A DNA stretch of 64,000 nt from Paraburkholderia nodosa. Lineage in GTDB: Bacteria; Pseudomonadota; Gammaproteobacteria; Burkholderiales; Burkholderiaceae. Shown here in pieces: positions 41,985 through 51,279 of the stretch (its first letter is position 1; each line of letters begins with the position of its first letter). The stretch lies in contig NZ_MCNV01000012.1 in assembly GCF_001718195.1 (NCBI RefSeq), forward strand, positions 143,014-207,013, written 5' to 3'. Made by a program: the position numbers and the translations under genes. The notes below the pieces were generated by a model. The model was not told where the DNA came from. It saw nothing but the letters and a program-made list of their open reading frames with translations, and searched no databases.

Positions 41985-42866
41985 ATGGCAGGCGTGGCAC
42001 ACGAAATGGCGGAAACCAATATGGACATCGTCGACGTGACCCGTCGCCGCGCCAGCGAAGCGAGGATCAACGTTCAATTCTTGCTGCGCCGGCTTCAACT
42101 CACGTCGGGCCTCGTGATGCTGACGTATCTCTTTCTGCATTTGGTCAATCACGCGCTCGGCATCTGGTCGATCGAGCTTGCCGGACACGGTCTCGTACTC
42201 GCGCTGCGGCTTTGGCGCAGCGCGCCCGGCACGATCGCGCTGTATGGCGCCGCGTCGGTGCATTTCGCGCTGGCGCTGCACACGATATATGGGCGGCGCC
42301 ACTGGGCGCTTCCGCCTGCGGAATGGATCCGCCTGTGGGCGGGGCTCAGCCTGCCGCTCCTGCTGATCCGGCATGCGGTGACGACCCGGCTTGCTTCTTC
42401 GCTCTATGGTTTCGAACCGAACTACGAGCGCGTCATCGTCGTACTGCTCACGAGCGGCACGCAGGGGCTGCAACTCGCGTTGCTAGCGCCTGGTTGGATA
42501 CACGGATGCCTCGGGCTGTGGTTCCGGTTGCGCCACCGTGCGTGGGCGCGTCGCATGCGGCTCACGCTGCTGATCCTCTTCGTCCTGTTGCCGCTGCTTT
42601 CGGCAGCGGGCTTCATCCACATGATGCGAGCCGTCGAGGGGGCGGGCCACCTGCTTCCGCCTGTCGACGCCGCGCTCGTCGTCCATCAGGCCGCCCTCAA
42701 CGGTGCACGTCACGTTATCGTCACGCTCTATCTCGCGCTGATTGCCGGCACGCTGATCCTGGGTCAGTTGCGCAACGCGCTGGAGCGCCGCAGGCTGCGC
42801 AGAGAGTCGGTGGGCGTCCGTTTGCTGGCCCGCAGTGCATCGTGCGAACAGGATGTTAAGGAATGA
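41985..42866 (+). CDS. Stand-alone SDHC/FrdC-like membrane anchor (cyclase-type heme domain)
   Basis: The 293-aa protein has about six hydrophobic helices with conserved histidines (YLFLHLVNHALGIWS near residue 46, and WIHGCLGLWFRLRH near residue 171). This is the pattern of the membrane domain found at the N-terminus of some class III adenylate cyclases, described as a heme-b succinate-dehydrogenase-like anchor. Here the protein ends soon after the helices (residue 293) with no 2Fe-2S or cyclase domain, and none follows downstream. It could be a redox-sensing or heme membrane protein on its own, or a remnant of a larger gene. Starts at 42003 or 42021 are also possible. Confidence 0.6.
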   Translation: MAGVAHEMAETNMDIVDVTRRRASEARINVQFLLRRLQLTSGLVMLTYLFLHLVNHALGIWSIELAGHGLVLALRLWRSAPGTIALYGAASVHFALALHTIYGRRHWALPPAEWIRLWAGLSLPLLLIRHAVTTRLASSLYGFEPNYERVIVVLLTSGTQGLQLALLAPGWIHGCLGLWFRLRHRAWARRMRLTLLILFVLLPLLSAAGFIHMMRAVEGAGHLLPPVDAALVVHQAALNGARHVIVTLYLALIAGTLILGQLRNALERRRLRRESVGVRLLARSASCEQDVKE

Positions 42867-43090
42867 CTTGCGATGTCTGAGCGGGTCAAATGGCGTCCGC
42901 TCCTGCTGCCAGGACGTTCACGATTTATCATTCGTGACGTGAGATGCCAAAATACACACATAACCCGTAACGAGGCGGTGACTCGCCGGCCGCGCGGGAT
43001 GATCCGCCCCTCTTTGCCGGGCCGCACGCCCGCACATCGAAAACGGCCGGACACCCTTGAGACCAGGACGCCGAATCCCATTTACCTGTC

Positions 43091-43504
43091 GTGAACCAGC
43101 GTATCCGTCCCCCCTTGCCGCCCGAATGGCCGTTTCCGCCGTATCGCGACGTGTCCGGCCGCGCCTTCGGCGATCTCGTCGCGCTTCAATATCGCGGCGC
43201 GGGCATGTGGCTCTGGCGGTGCCGCTGCGGCGCCCACGTCACGGCCGCGCTGGATGCGGTGGAGGGCGGCCAGACGAGGGATTGCGGCTGCGGCGAGCAA
43301 CGCCGCGTGTGGCGGTCCCGGCCGGGCTCGCCTGCGCTCAAAGGCGGCGAGGTGTTCGGCCAGCTGACGACGGATCGCTATGCCGGCGATGGCAAGTGGG
43401 TTTGCCGGTGCGATTGCGGCAATGAGGTGACCGTGAGCGCCGGGCGTCTGCGACTGGGCCAGGCGCGTTCGTGCAGCCGTTGCCTGGGCGCGTTAGCCGG
43501 CTGA
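43091..43504 (+). CDS. Small cysteine-rich protein with repeated zinc-ribbon-like motif
   Basis: The GTG-initiated 137-aa protein carries two copies of a motif with paired Cys: WRCRCGAHVTA with a later DCGCG, and WVCRCDCGNEVTVSAGRLRL with SCSRC. Between them lies LKGGEVFGQLTTDRYAGDG, an arrangement typical of short phage- or plasmid-borne proteins of unknown function. Zinc binding is inferred from cysteine spacing. It is a single gene between the membrane anchor and the convergent GGDEF-EAL gene. Confidence 0.6.
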   Translation: MNQRIRPPLPPEWPFPPYRDVSGRAFGDLVALQYRGAGMWLWRCRCGAHVTAALDAVEGGQTRDCGCGEQRRVWRSRPGSPALKGGEVFGQLTTDRYAGDGKWVCRCDCGNEVTVSAGRLRLGQARSCSRCLGALAG

Positions 43505-43643
43505 GCGATGCGCACGCATCACGACTTGACCGGAACCCCGTATGAAAGCGCTTCATGATGGGCTCCGTGATTGTTCGGCACATCGTAAGCCGCGCGCAGC
43601 CGTATAAACAGTTCAGCAGTCGTTCTGGTATGCGGACTACTCG

Positions 43644-45590
43644 TCATGCTCCCGCCAGGCGAGCCAGGGTTTCGCCCTCGCTTTCGCGCTCCAGAAAACC
43701 CGCCACGGCCGAAGCCTCCATCGGGCGCGAACAATAGTAGCCCTGAATGAGCGTTGCCCCGAGCGCTGCGACCGTTTGCAGTTCGGCCGCCGTTTCCACC
43801 CCTTCCACAATGCAGTCGAGCGACATCTGCCGGCTGAGATTGAGCAGCGTGCGAACCACTGTGAACGCCGTCGTGCGCTCCTTGAGACCGCTCACGAACA
43901 TCCTGTCGATCTTCAGGCGCGTGAGTGGAAGTTTGCACAGGTACGAGAGGCTCGAATAACCGGTGCCGAAATCGTCGACTGACAAACCGCAGCCCAGCGC
44001 GCGCAGGACCTTGGCCGCTTTCTGGACCTGGTCGAAGTCCTTGGCCATCGCGGTTTCGGTGATCTCGAAGTCGAGCCGGGCCGGGTCGATGCCGCTGCCG
44101 GCGATGCACCGGGCCAACTCTTTCACCGCGGACTCACTGGCGAAATCATGCGCGGAAAGATTAAAGGACAAGCGAATATGCGCCGGCCATTGCTTCGCGC
44201 AGGCCAGGGCCTGGGTAAACAGCGCGAGGGTCAAGCCGTTGATGACGCCGTTGCGCTCCGCGGCAGGAATGAATTCACCGGGCGGGACCGTGCCGAGCAA
44301 CGCGCTTCGCCAGCGCGCCAGGGCTTCGAAACCGACGGTGCGCCGGCGTTCGAGCGAGTAGATCGGCTGGAACGCAAGGTCGAGTTCGCCGGCGAGATCG
44401 GGGGAGCGTAGCGCCTGGGCAATCTGCGACTCGCGAATGATGGCGTTGCGGTGCGTCTCCGAAAAGATCGTCACCGAGCCGCGCGAGCGGTGCTTGCCTT
44501 CGTAAAGCGCGTAGTCGGCTGTTTCGAACAAATCCGCCTTGTTGCGTGAAATGTGCGGATAGGTGGAGAAGCCGATCGTCGCTCCGAGGCGAACCGAAAT
44601 CTCGCCGACCAGTATGGGACATTGGAAAACATCGCAGATGGTACGGCCGAGTTGCGAGAGGCCAGCGTCCGTGCAGTCGTCCGTGACGATGATGCCGAAT
44701 TCGTCGCCGCCCAGCCTCGCAAGCGTGATCGTGCCGCGCGCCGCGTTGGCGAGACGCGACGCGACATCGGCCAGCACGTGGTCGCCCAGCGAGTGGCCGT
44801 GAATATCGTTGACGGACTTGAAGCCATCGAGATCGACGAGGCCCACCGCGAGCCGCCCGCCCGATGCCATGGCGGCATCGAAATGCTTGTCGAGCGAGGT
44901 GAAAAAGGCCCGCCGGTTAGGGAGATTCGTGAGGCTGTCGATATTCGCGAGCCGTTTGTTTTCGGCTTGTGTGGCAACGAGATCCGAGAAGTTCTTGAAT
45001 TGTGTGAAGGCGACGATCAGCATCGCCAGCGAAACCAGCGACGTATCGATCGCGATCGCCTGGAATACGCCGTTTCCCGAACTCAGGAACGTGACGACGA
45101 GCGCGCCGTTGACAATGGCGGTGACGGTGAACGCCGCCTTGATGACGTTCATCAGGCAGAAGATGACGCCGATGACCGTGATGGCCATGTAAAACGCGAC
45201 ATGAAGCTTGAATGCCGCGCCGCCATGAGGCAGCAGGGACAGCGACCATGCCGTGAACGAGATAGAGAAGACCCAGGCGAGCCTGCCGGAATTGCGCAGG
45301 ATCGTAGCCGCGTCTTCCGCACTCACATGGAGCCTCGAGAGCCGCAACCACGAGAGCACGCGTACGAAACACAATGCTGTGAGCACGAGCGGACAGATTA
45401 CGCCCTGCCAGGCGGGAATCACGTTCTCGTGGGGCAGCACCATGCCCCACGTGTTGACGACAAGCAGCCCATACATCATGGGAAGCTGATAGATCATCAC
45501 GCGCAACTGCGCCAGCTTCAGGGCCGAGCTGTTTCCGGCGAGGAAAGTGCGCCGAATCGTTCCCCAATACTGGGCCAGAACGTTGAACAT
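43644..45590 (-). CDS. Membrane diguanylate cyclase/phosphodiesterase (GGDEF-EAL)
   Basis: The protein makes and/or degrades cyclic di-GMP. About six hydrophobic helices in residues 20-185 form a membrane sensor region. The GGDEF domain has an intact active site (RLGGDEFGI, near residue 293). No RxxD inhibitory site is present at the usual five-residue offset. The EAL domain has FEALARWRS (near 418), NLSAHDF, EITETAMAKD, DDFGTGYSSLSYL and EGVET, all the conserved metal and catalytic positions. At 648 aa it is full length. Neither signal nor partner can be deduced from neighbours. It is convergent with the zinc-ribbon gene. Confidence 0.92.
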   Translation of the reverse strand: MFNVLAQYWGTIRRTFLAGNSSALKLAQLRVMIYQLPMMYGLLVVNTWGMVLPHENVIPAWQGVICPLVLTALCFVRVLSWLRLSRLHVSAEDAATILRNSGRLAWVFSISFTAWSLSLLPHGGAAFKLHVAFYMAITVIGVIFCLMNVIKAAFTVTAIVNGALVVTFLSSGNGVFQAIAIDTSLVSLAMLIVAFTQFKNFSDLVATQAENKRLANIDSLTNLPNRRAFFTSLDKHFDAAMASGGRLAVGLVDLDGFKSVNDIHGHSLGDHVLADVASRLANAARGTITLARLGGDEFGIIVTDDCTDAGLSQLGRTICDVFQCPILVGEISVRLGATIGFSTYPHISRNKADLFETADYALYEGKHRSRGSVTIFSETHRNAIIRESQIAQALRSPDLAGELDLAFQPIYSLERRRTVGFEALARWRSALLGTVPPGEFIPAAERNGVINGLTLALFTQALACAKQWPAHIRLSFNLSAHDFASESAVKELARCIAGSGIDPARLDFEITETAMAKDFDQVQKAAKVLRALGCGLSVDDFGTGYSSLSYLCKLPLTRLKIDRMFVSGLKERTTAFTVVRTLLNLSRQMSLDCIVEGVETAAELQTVAALGATLIQGYYCSRPMEASAVAGFLERESEGETLARLAGA

Positions 45591-45885
45591 GGTCTTGCGA
45601 GTCGGAGCGGTCCCGTTGCAACCGCCGGGAACGAAATGTAATACCCCCGTTTACGACCGCTCGCGTTATTTCTGGAGGCAACGCGCGGGCTTTTCATCGT
45701 CGACGCGCGCCTCATTCTTCGGGGCTTTCAACGTGCCCTTAAACCGGTCCTCCCCGCACCAGGGCGGTCAATCGCAATGCAATGATTTCGGCGCAAACGT
45801 TTGGCCTCCTCAACTATATGAACGTGCCGCCGTTCGCTTGGTGGGCCGGCCTAAAGTTCGCGTAGCCGTTGCCGAAATACCGTCC

Positions 45886-46116
45886 ATGGCGCGCAAACAT
45901 CCCGACTATCCCGACAAACCTCCCATCTGGGCAGAGGCGCGCGCGCTCGAGGCAAGCATTCGCGCCATCCGCCGTGCGCAAGGCAAGAAGAATCCCGAGG
46001 ACTTCCCGGCGGGAAGTCCTGAATGCACGGCTGCCATGGATGAATTCGTGCGCGACGTCTGCCGCGCCCTCGAGATCGATATCAACACGCTCGGCAAGGA
46101 CTCCGGCGACTTTTAA
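45886..46116 (+). CDS. Small hypothetical protein
   Basis: From ATG 45886 this gives 76 aa (MARKHPDYPDKPPIWAEARA at the start), charged and probably helical, with two Cys (positions 48 and 59). No signal or membrane helix is seen. The open frame extends upstream to 45547 but that part overlaps the promoter region of the divergent GGDEF-EAL gene. Similar short proteins occur in Burkholderia without known function. A secreted-protein gene follows 85 bp later. Confidence 0.5.
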   Translation: MARKHPDYPDKPPIWAEARALEASIRAIRRAQGKKNPEDFPAGSPECTAAMDEFVRDVCRALEIDINTLGKDSGDF

Positions 46117-46201
46117 GGTGCTGGGGCCATTCGTTTCCTTCTCGCGCGGGAATGCGATTTGCGAGCTTCGCAAGATCGATGACGAGTTCACGAGGTTGCG
46201 C

Positions 46202-46615
46202 GTGAAAACGACTTTTATGCTCGCGTTGTCGTCATGTCTCGGCGTGGCGTTGCTCACGACGCAGCCCGCACATGGCGCAGATCCTACCCTCACGCCCACG
46301 CCTGACGCCGCGCCGCCGTGCGGCAAGCTAGTAGGAACAAACGCCGCCGGCGGCTTCGCACTGCGCAGCGGCGAACCGGTCGATTTCGTGTCGGAGGGAC
46401 AGGCCACGCATGGCACGCTGCTCGTCTTCAGCGATGGACCCGTATTTCGCGCGTACTGGCAACCCCAAGGCAGCGAAGAGAAGTACGCACTAGCCAACGC
46501 CGGTCCAGACAGCGTGCGCCTCGTTTCGACGCCTCCGCAGGGCACACCGACCGGTAGCGCCCAGCCCGGGGTCGCGACACAGCCGCTGCAAGTGCTCTCG
46601 TGTCCGAGGCTTTAA
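46202..46615 (+). CDS. Secreted small protein
   Basis: GTG 46202 yields a clean signal peptide (MKTTFMLALSSCLGVALL, cleaved after AHG), then about 110 residues of mature protein rich in Pro, Thr and Gly (DPTLTPTPDAAPP at the start). Segments such as VDFVSEGQATHGTLLVFSDG suggest a beta-rich domain. Two cysteines (CGKLVG and the C-terminal SCPRL) could form a disulfide. The function is unknown. It ends 157 bp before the MFS transporter start. Confidence 0.55.
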   Translation: MKTTFMLALSSCLGVALLTTQPAHGADPTLTPTPDAAPPCGKLVGTNAAGGFALRSGEPVDFVSEGQATHGTLLVFSDGPVFRAYWQPQGSEEKYALANAGPDSVRLVSTPPQGTPTGSAQPGVATQPLQVLSCPRL

Positions 46616-46772
46616 TTCCGCTGTCATGCCGTTTGCGGTCGATGTCCCACCATGTGAACCACCCTTTCGTATCGCGTTGCGAGCGACTAGTCTTTAACGA
46701 TTCCAAACGGACGAACGGTCCGGCCCGTGATTGGCGCACCGCGCAGCGGAGCCGGCCTCGAAGGAGACAGAA

Positions 46773-48125
46773 ATGGAGCTTGAAAACCGCACCATGGCGC
46801 GCGTAATGGCAAGGCTCGTGCCGTTCCTGATCCTTTGCTATTTCGTGGCGTATCTCGATCGGGTCAACGTCGGTTTTGCTGCATTGCAGATGAACAAGGC
46901 ACTCGATCTTTCCGCGAGCGCGTTCGGCTTTGGCGCAGGGATCTTCTTCATTGCCTATTTCTTCTTCGAGGTGCCGTCGAACCTGCTGCTCGAACGTTTC
47001 GGCGCAAGGCGCTGGATCGCGCGCATCATGTTCACGTGGGGCATCATCGCGGGCGCGATGGCGTTCATTCCGGACCTGGCCCGCTTCACCGGCATGTCGA
47101 ACGCGCACGTATTCTATGGACTGCGTATCTTGCTCGGTATCGCCGAGGCGGGTTTCTTCCCCGGCATCATCTTTCTGCTTACGCTGTGGTTTCCCGCCAA
47201 ATACCGCGCGCGCGTGGTGGGCTATTTCATGGCGGCCATTCCGTTGTCGACGGTGATTGGCGGCCCGATATCCGGATCGCTGCTTTCGCTGGACGGTAGA
47301 GGCGGGCTGGCGGGCTGGCAGTGGGTCTATCTGATCGAGGCAATTCCTGCGGTCGTGCTCTCCGTGGCCGTGCTGTTCTATCTGACCGACAAACCCGCCG
47401 ACGCCGGCTGGCTAGCCGACGACGAGCGCCGCTGGCTCGTCGATCGCCAGGCGCAGGAGCGCCGTCATCGGGAGAAGGTGCGCTCGTTCAGCGTGCTGGA
47501 GGCGCTGATCAATCCGCGCGTGCTGGCGGTGGCGCTGATCTATTTCGGTGCGAATGCAACCAATTACGGCCTGAGCTTTTTTCTGCCGCAGATCGTCAAG
47601 GCGTTCGGGCTCTCGAACGTGCAGACGGGCTTCGTTACTGCGCTGCCCTACGCGGTGGGCGTCGTTTCTATGGTGCTGTGGGGTCGGCATTCCGACCGTC
47701 GGCTGGAACGCAAGCGTCACGTCGCATTTGCGCTGGCCGTCGCGGCCGCCGGTATTGCGGCTGCCGCGGGACTCGATAATCCGGTGCTCAAGATGCTCGC
47801 GCTTTCGATTGCGGGCTTCGGTATTTTCGGCTGCCTGCCAGTGATCTGGACACTGCCGGCCGCGTTCCTTTCAGGCGCGGCCGCGGCCGGCGGCATTGCC
47901 GCCGTCAATTCGCTCGGCAATCTGGCGGGCTTTTTCGGCCCCTACGCAATGGGCTGGATCAAGGACAGCACGGGCGGCTTCGGCGCAGGCCTGCTATGTC
48001 TTGCGGGAGCCGGGCTCGTGGGCGCGGGCGCGGCGCTCGTCCTCCCTCACAACCCGGCGCTGGAAAAGCTCGACGATTCGCCGCAAGGCGAAACACACGG
48101 GGAGGGCGGTGCGGTGAGGCCGTGA
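46773..48125 (+). CDS. MFS transporter, anion:cation symporter (ACS) family
   Basis: This is a 12-helix organic-anion uptake transporter of the tartrate/phthalate/glucarate type. The signatures are LDRVNVGFAALQMN (helix 1) and EAGFFPGIIFLLTLWFPAKY (helix 4, with its conserved LTxWFP). AGGAGA lies about 8 bases before ATG 46773; the frame is open back to 46731. The length of 450 aa is typical. No catabolic genes flank it, so the substrate is unknown; tartrate, phthalate or hexarate are family options. A GNAT-like gene is convergent downstream. Confidence 0.9.
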   Translation: MELENRTMARVMARLVPFLILCYFVAYLDRVNVGFAALQMNKALDLSASAFGFGAGIFFIAYFFFEVPSNLLLERFGARRWIARIMFTWGIIAGAMAFIPDLARFTGMSNAHVFYGLRILLGIAEAGFFPGIIFLLTLWFPAKYRARVVGYFMAAIPLSTVIGGPISGSLLSLDGRGGLAGWQWVYLIEAIPAVVLSVAVLFYLTDKPADAGWLADDERRWLVDRQAQERRHREKVRSFSVLEALINPRVLAVALIYFGANATNYGLSFFLPQIVKAFGLSNVQTGFVTALPYAVGVVSMVLWGRHSDRRLERKRHVAFALAVAAAGIAAAAGLDNPVLKMLALSIAGFGIFGCLPVIWTLPAAFLSGAAAAGGIAAVNSLGNLAGFFGPYAMGWIKDSTGGFGAGLLCLAGAGLVGAGAALVLPHNPALEKLDDSPQGETHGEGGAVRP

Positions 48126-48150
48126 GCGGCGCCTATGCATTGCACGCTAC

Positions 48151-49320
48151 TCATCTCAGGCGCGCCATCACAAGGGTCGTGAGTTTTCGATAGACGCGCC
48201 TCGCCTGGGCCCACGACAACGCCAGCTCGATGAGCCGCCCGCGTGCGTTGAGCACGACGATGCGCGATTCGTGCTTTGTTTCGCGATCCGCCCAACGCAC
48301 CTTGTAGTCGCCGTGCAGCGGCCGAAAGTCGAAATCGCGGCCATGGGCCTGGGCCCATTGCGCGATGGATTCGATCAGCAGGTTTCCCACCGAAAACACG
48401 CTGAACGCCTCGTCATAAGTGGTGATCAAATACTCGACGCTGCGCGCGCCAACGAGATTGACGGATGCCGCCACCGGCTGCCCATCGACCTGCACGTAGG
48501 CGACGAGCGGCAGGGTGGTCAGATCGGTTCGCCTGGCAAGCTCGATGAAGAAATCGCGTACGCGGTCGTCCATCAAATAGGGCGACTCAATTCCACGCTT
48601 GAGCGCCCATTGGCGCTTGTTGGCGAATAGCCACCTCAATACGCGCTCGGTGTCCTCGGCGTTGCAGCACCATCCAAAACTGACCTCGCCTTCGCGCCGT
48701 AGCCGCTTCGCACTCGAACGCAGCGCGGCGCGCAGCGTCGAGTGCCGCGTGGCGAGGAAATCGTTCCATGTGGGCGCGGCGCGCAGGTTGATCGAATAGC
48801 CGGGCATCACGCGCCAGCGCTGCGGCAGCGCACGCTGCACCCAGGACTGCGGCGCGGCGTCGAGCGCATGTTGCAGCGCGCTGCCGTTTTCGAGCATCGG
48901 AATGTGGAGCACGTCGGCGTGAATCCGCAAAACGGCCCGGACTGCCGCATCGTAAAGTTCCGCGCGCCGGGTGTCGGCGATCAGCGGGCCGCCGTATTCC
49001 TCGCCGCATCCGCAGCCCAGCGCCCGGGCCGTTCGCCACGCGCCTTCGCGCGTAATGACAACGGGCCATAGCGCCAGAAGGTCACGCGCGTCGTGCACCG
49101 TCGCGACTTCGACCTTTGCGCCGCTCTTCAGTGCCGCCGCGACGGCTGTCTCGCAGTAGGCAAAGCTGATGAATGGCGAGTGCGCCTCGGTTCCGGATAT
49201 AAGCGCACGCCATTGGGGCTCGAATGCACGAAACGCATCGACGGTCTCGCACGTGCGCAACGCGTACCGGAAGGAAGCAGCCGGCGACGACTCGTATATC
49301 GCCACGACGGAGGTCGGCAC
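48151..49320 (-). CDS. GNAT/FemAB-like N-acyltransferase (CelD/BcsL family)
   Basis: This 389-aa cytoplasmic protein has the split-GNAT layout of BioF2-like acetyltransferases. An N-terminal module includes LGCGCGEEYGGPLIAD, and a C-terminal module has the acyl-CoA-binding region VQVDGQPVAASVNLVGARSV near residue 280 and YKVRWADRETKHESRIV near 340. Members are found in cell-envelope polysaccharide clusters. A methyltransferase gene lies 35 bp upstream on the same strand, so the two form a probable operon modifying an envelope or small-molecule substrate. The target is unknown. Confidence 0.8.
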   Translation of the reverse strand: MPTSVVAIYESSPAASFRYALRTCETVDAFRAFEPQWRALISGTEAHSPFISFAYCETAVAAALKSGAKVEVATVHDARDLLALWPVVITREGAWRTARALGCGCGEEYGGPLIADTRRAELYDAAVRAVLRIHADVLHIPMLENGSALQHALDAAPQSWVQRALPQRWRVMPGYSINLRAAPTWNDFLATRHSTLRAALRSSAKRLRREGEVSFGWCCNAEDTERVLRWLFANKRQWALKRGIESPYLMDDRVRDFFIELARRTDLTTLPLVAYVQVDGQPVAASVNLVGARSVEYLITTYDEAFSVFSVGNLLIESIAQWAQAHGRDFDFRPLHGDYKVRWADRETKHESRIVVLNARGRLIELALSWAQARRVYRKLTTLVMARLR

Positions 49321-49355
49321 TTGCGTCTCCTGAATGAATTCGTGGTGCTTGTGAT

Positions 49356-50243
49356 TCAGCCTTCAATGGAAGTGCTGAGGCGGTCTTTAGTCGTAATGCG
49401 GCGATTGCGGTCGGCGAATGTGTCAGGGCGTGCGCCGCGCACGCTTTGCCAGACGACGACGTTCTCGTGGTCCTCAGGTCCGAAGCCGACTTCGTCGCGA
49501 TCGTACGGAAATACGCCGGCGAACCAGCGCTTCAACTGGCGGGAGCCGTCGAAGACTTCGCCGCACACGGGGTTATCGTAGACGATGAAAAGATGCTCGA
49601 TGGTGCCGCTCGCAAGGCCCGCTTCGAGTTTCTCGAGCAACGACGCCATCAGCTCGGGCCCGAATGGATTGAACAGAAAGACGACCACGTTGCCCGACGG
49701 CACCTGCAGATCGGCGACATTGGCGTGCAGCGCGCGAATGGGCGGCCGTTGTGGGAAGCGCCGCGCCACGACGGTCGCGTTCGCGTTCGCCGTTCGCACG
49801 AGGTCCGCGCTGATGTCGTAGCCCAGCGCCAAAGCAAACGGATACTCGGAGGCGACGATCATCGGCCGGCCTTTACCGCAACCGATGTCCATGAACGTAT
49901 AACCGGTGATATCGCCCAGGGTGTCGAGCGCGCGGCGGATGATGGTCGGCTGCGAGCCCATGTAAGGCCTGAGTTGGGCGGCAAGATCGCAGTCGCGCTG
50001 CAGCGCGTTGGAATCGACCAGTCCGCTCGTGTTCGTGCCGTACAGGAGATCGATGGGGTGGCGCCGCAGACAGCCGGAATATACTGCGCGCAATACCGGG
50101 ACGCGAATGCAGATGCGCCGTATCGGCGGAATGAACATCGCGCGCTGCACGCTGTCGGGCAACCGGGCCACGACATTCAGCAACGGTTGCTTCAGTGCGC
50201 GTCCGAGCGCGAATCGGGGGCCGCCGTGTGTCGTTGTTCGCAT
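49356..50243 (-). CDS. SAM-dependent class I methyltransferase
   Basis: Motif I (FMDIGCGKGRPMIVAS), motif II with the acidic end of strand 2 (ALGYDIS) and VVFLFNPFGPELM resembling motif IV are present, giving a Rossmann-type methyltransferase. ATG 50243 is preferred; the frame extends to 50327 but lacks a ribosome site. The N-terminal part (RRICIRVPVLRAVYSGCLRR) is basic and may bind a substrate or membrane. It has about 295 aa from this start. It is the upstream gene of the pair with the GNAT-like protein. The substrate is unknown. Confidence 0.75.
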   Translation of the reverse strand: MRTTTHGGPRFALGRALKQPLLNVVARLPDSVQRAMFIPPIRRICIRVPVLRAVYSGCLRRHPIDLLYGTNTSGLVDSNALQRDCDLAAQLRPYMGSQPTIIRRALDTLGDITGYTFMDIGCGKGRPMIVASEYPFALALGYDISADLVRTANANATVVARRFPQRPPIRALHANVADLQVPSGNVVVFLFNPFGPELMASLLEKLEAGLASGTIEHLFIVYDNPVCGEVFDGSRQLKRWFAGVFPYDRDEVGFGPEDHENVVVWQSVRGARPDTFADRNRRITTKDRLSTSIEG

Positions 50244-50637
50244 GGATCGATACGTTGTGAACCTTCTGGAAAGGGGTTGCCGATCCACCATCATCTCGCA
50301 GCGCGTCGCCAGGTCGCCGCCATTCACCGGTTGTATTTCGACAAAAGGCTCGAATTCGTGGCTTACTAACGAGTGTCATATGGTCGGCGTAATGTGGTGA
50401 GTGGTGAGCAGAGAGCCAGATCGTCATGGGTGGCGTGCCCTTTTTCCCGTTGTCCGGCGAAAGCGCTTTCATGGCGACTGCGTCCATACTCTCCCTGATG
50501 TTTCCGCCATTATTTCCGTGCCTTAATGAGTGTTCTCGCCTGGTTCGGCGGGAGTCATGCTCCGGCTTCGCAAGGTATCGGTGCAGGCGGGTCTCCAGGT
50601 TTTGTCTACGCAATACTCAATCGGAAGAGGCGAGACG

Positions 50638-50910
50638 ATGAACGCGCGAGTAGATGCTGAAGCGCGCCGTAAGCGGTATGCAATGCACCGCCTTGGCCTG
50701 GCAATGAAGCGGCTGATGAACGCCGAAGCAGAACCCGATAAATTGATGGCGACGCGCTGGGTGAATGCCTGGAGCGCTTCCGTCGGCGAGCGGTGGTTCG
50801 CGGCAAGCCCCTATGGCAGGCTGAGTCAGGCGGCGTTAATGCGTGCCCCGTTAAAAGGCGCGACAGGTTCCCGTAATGTGCGGAAATCGGGAAGGCAATC
50901 GTCAATATGA
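50638..50910 (+). CDS. Small hypothetical basic protein
   Basis: The 90-aa protein, starting MNARVDAEARRKRYAM, is rich in Arg, Ala and Met and is probably helical, with WVNAWSASVGERWFA in the middle. GAGGCGAGACG before the ATG may serve as ribosome site. No conserved domain recognised. It is divergent from the methyltransferase gene and lies 18 bp before the next small frame. Function unknown. Confidence 0.5.
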   Translation: MNARVDAEARRKRYAMHRLGLAMKRLMNAEAEPDKLMATRWVNAWSASVGERWFAASPYGRLSQAALMRAPLKGATGSRNVRKSGRQSSI

Positions 50911-50928
50911 AACAAAACGCATATTTAA

Positions 50929-51213
50929 TTGACCAATGGGGCCGCGAAACGATATTGTCATAATTTAGACATTTCCGCGTTTACCTTGGCTCTTGCAGAA
51001 TACGAAACCACCCATCCTTTGAGCGTTGAACTGGATGGCGTGAACTACGCGGGTACTTACCGCGTCATGGCCGGAAGCGTCATTGTCTACTTCGAAAGCG
51101 AAATCAAGTTCGCGCAGTACGGGACGAATCGCCCCGAGATCATCGCGCGCTGGGTGTTGACGGACCTCTGCCGTAAATCCGATTCCCGCAGGCGCAAAGC
51201 AGGCAAGCGTTGA
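50929..51213 (+). CDS. Small hypothetical protein (start uncertain)
   Basis: The reading frame has a conserved-looking beta-rich core (HPLSVELDGVNYAGTYRVMA then VIVYFESEIKFAQYG) and a basic tail (KSDSRRRKAGKR). A TTG at 50929 opens the frame but overlaps what looks like a promoter (TTGACC 50929, -10-like TATTGT at 50953), so a start at TTG 50986 (75 aa) is also possible. Related short proteins of unknown function occur in Burkholderia. No partner is evident. Confidence 0.45.
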   Translation: MTNGAAKRYCHNLDISAFTLALAEYETTHPLSVELDGVNYAGTYRVMAGSVIVYFESEIKFAQYGTNRPEIIARWVLTDLCRKSDSRRRKAGKR

Positions 51214-51279
51214 TTCGCGCACGCCGTCACAGAACTTCGCCCACGTTTTTCATCTACCCAGGCAACGCGCTTGTTGACG

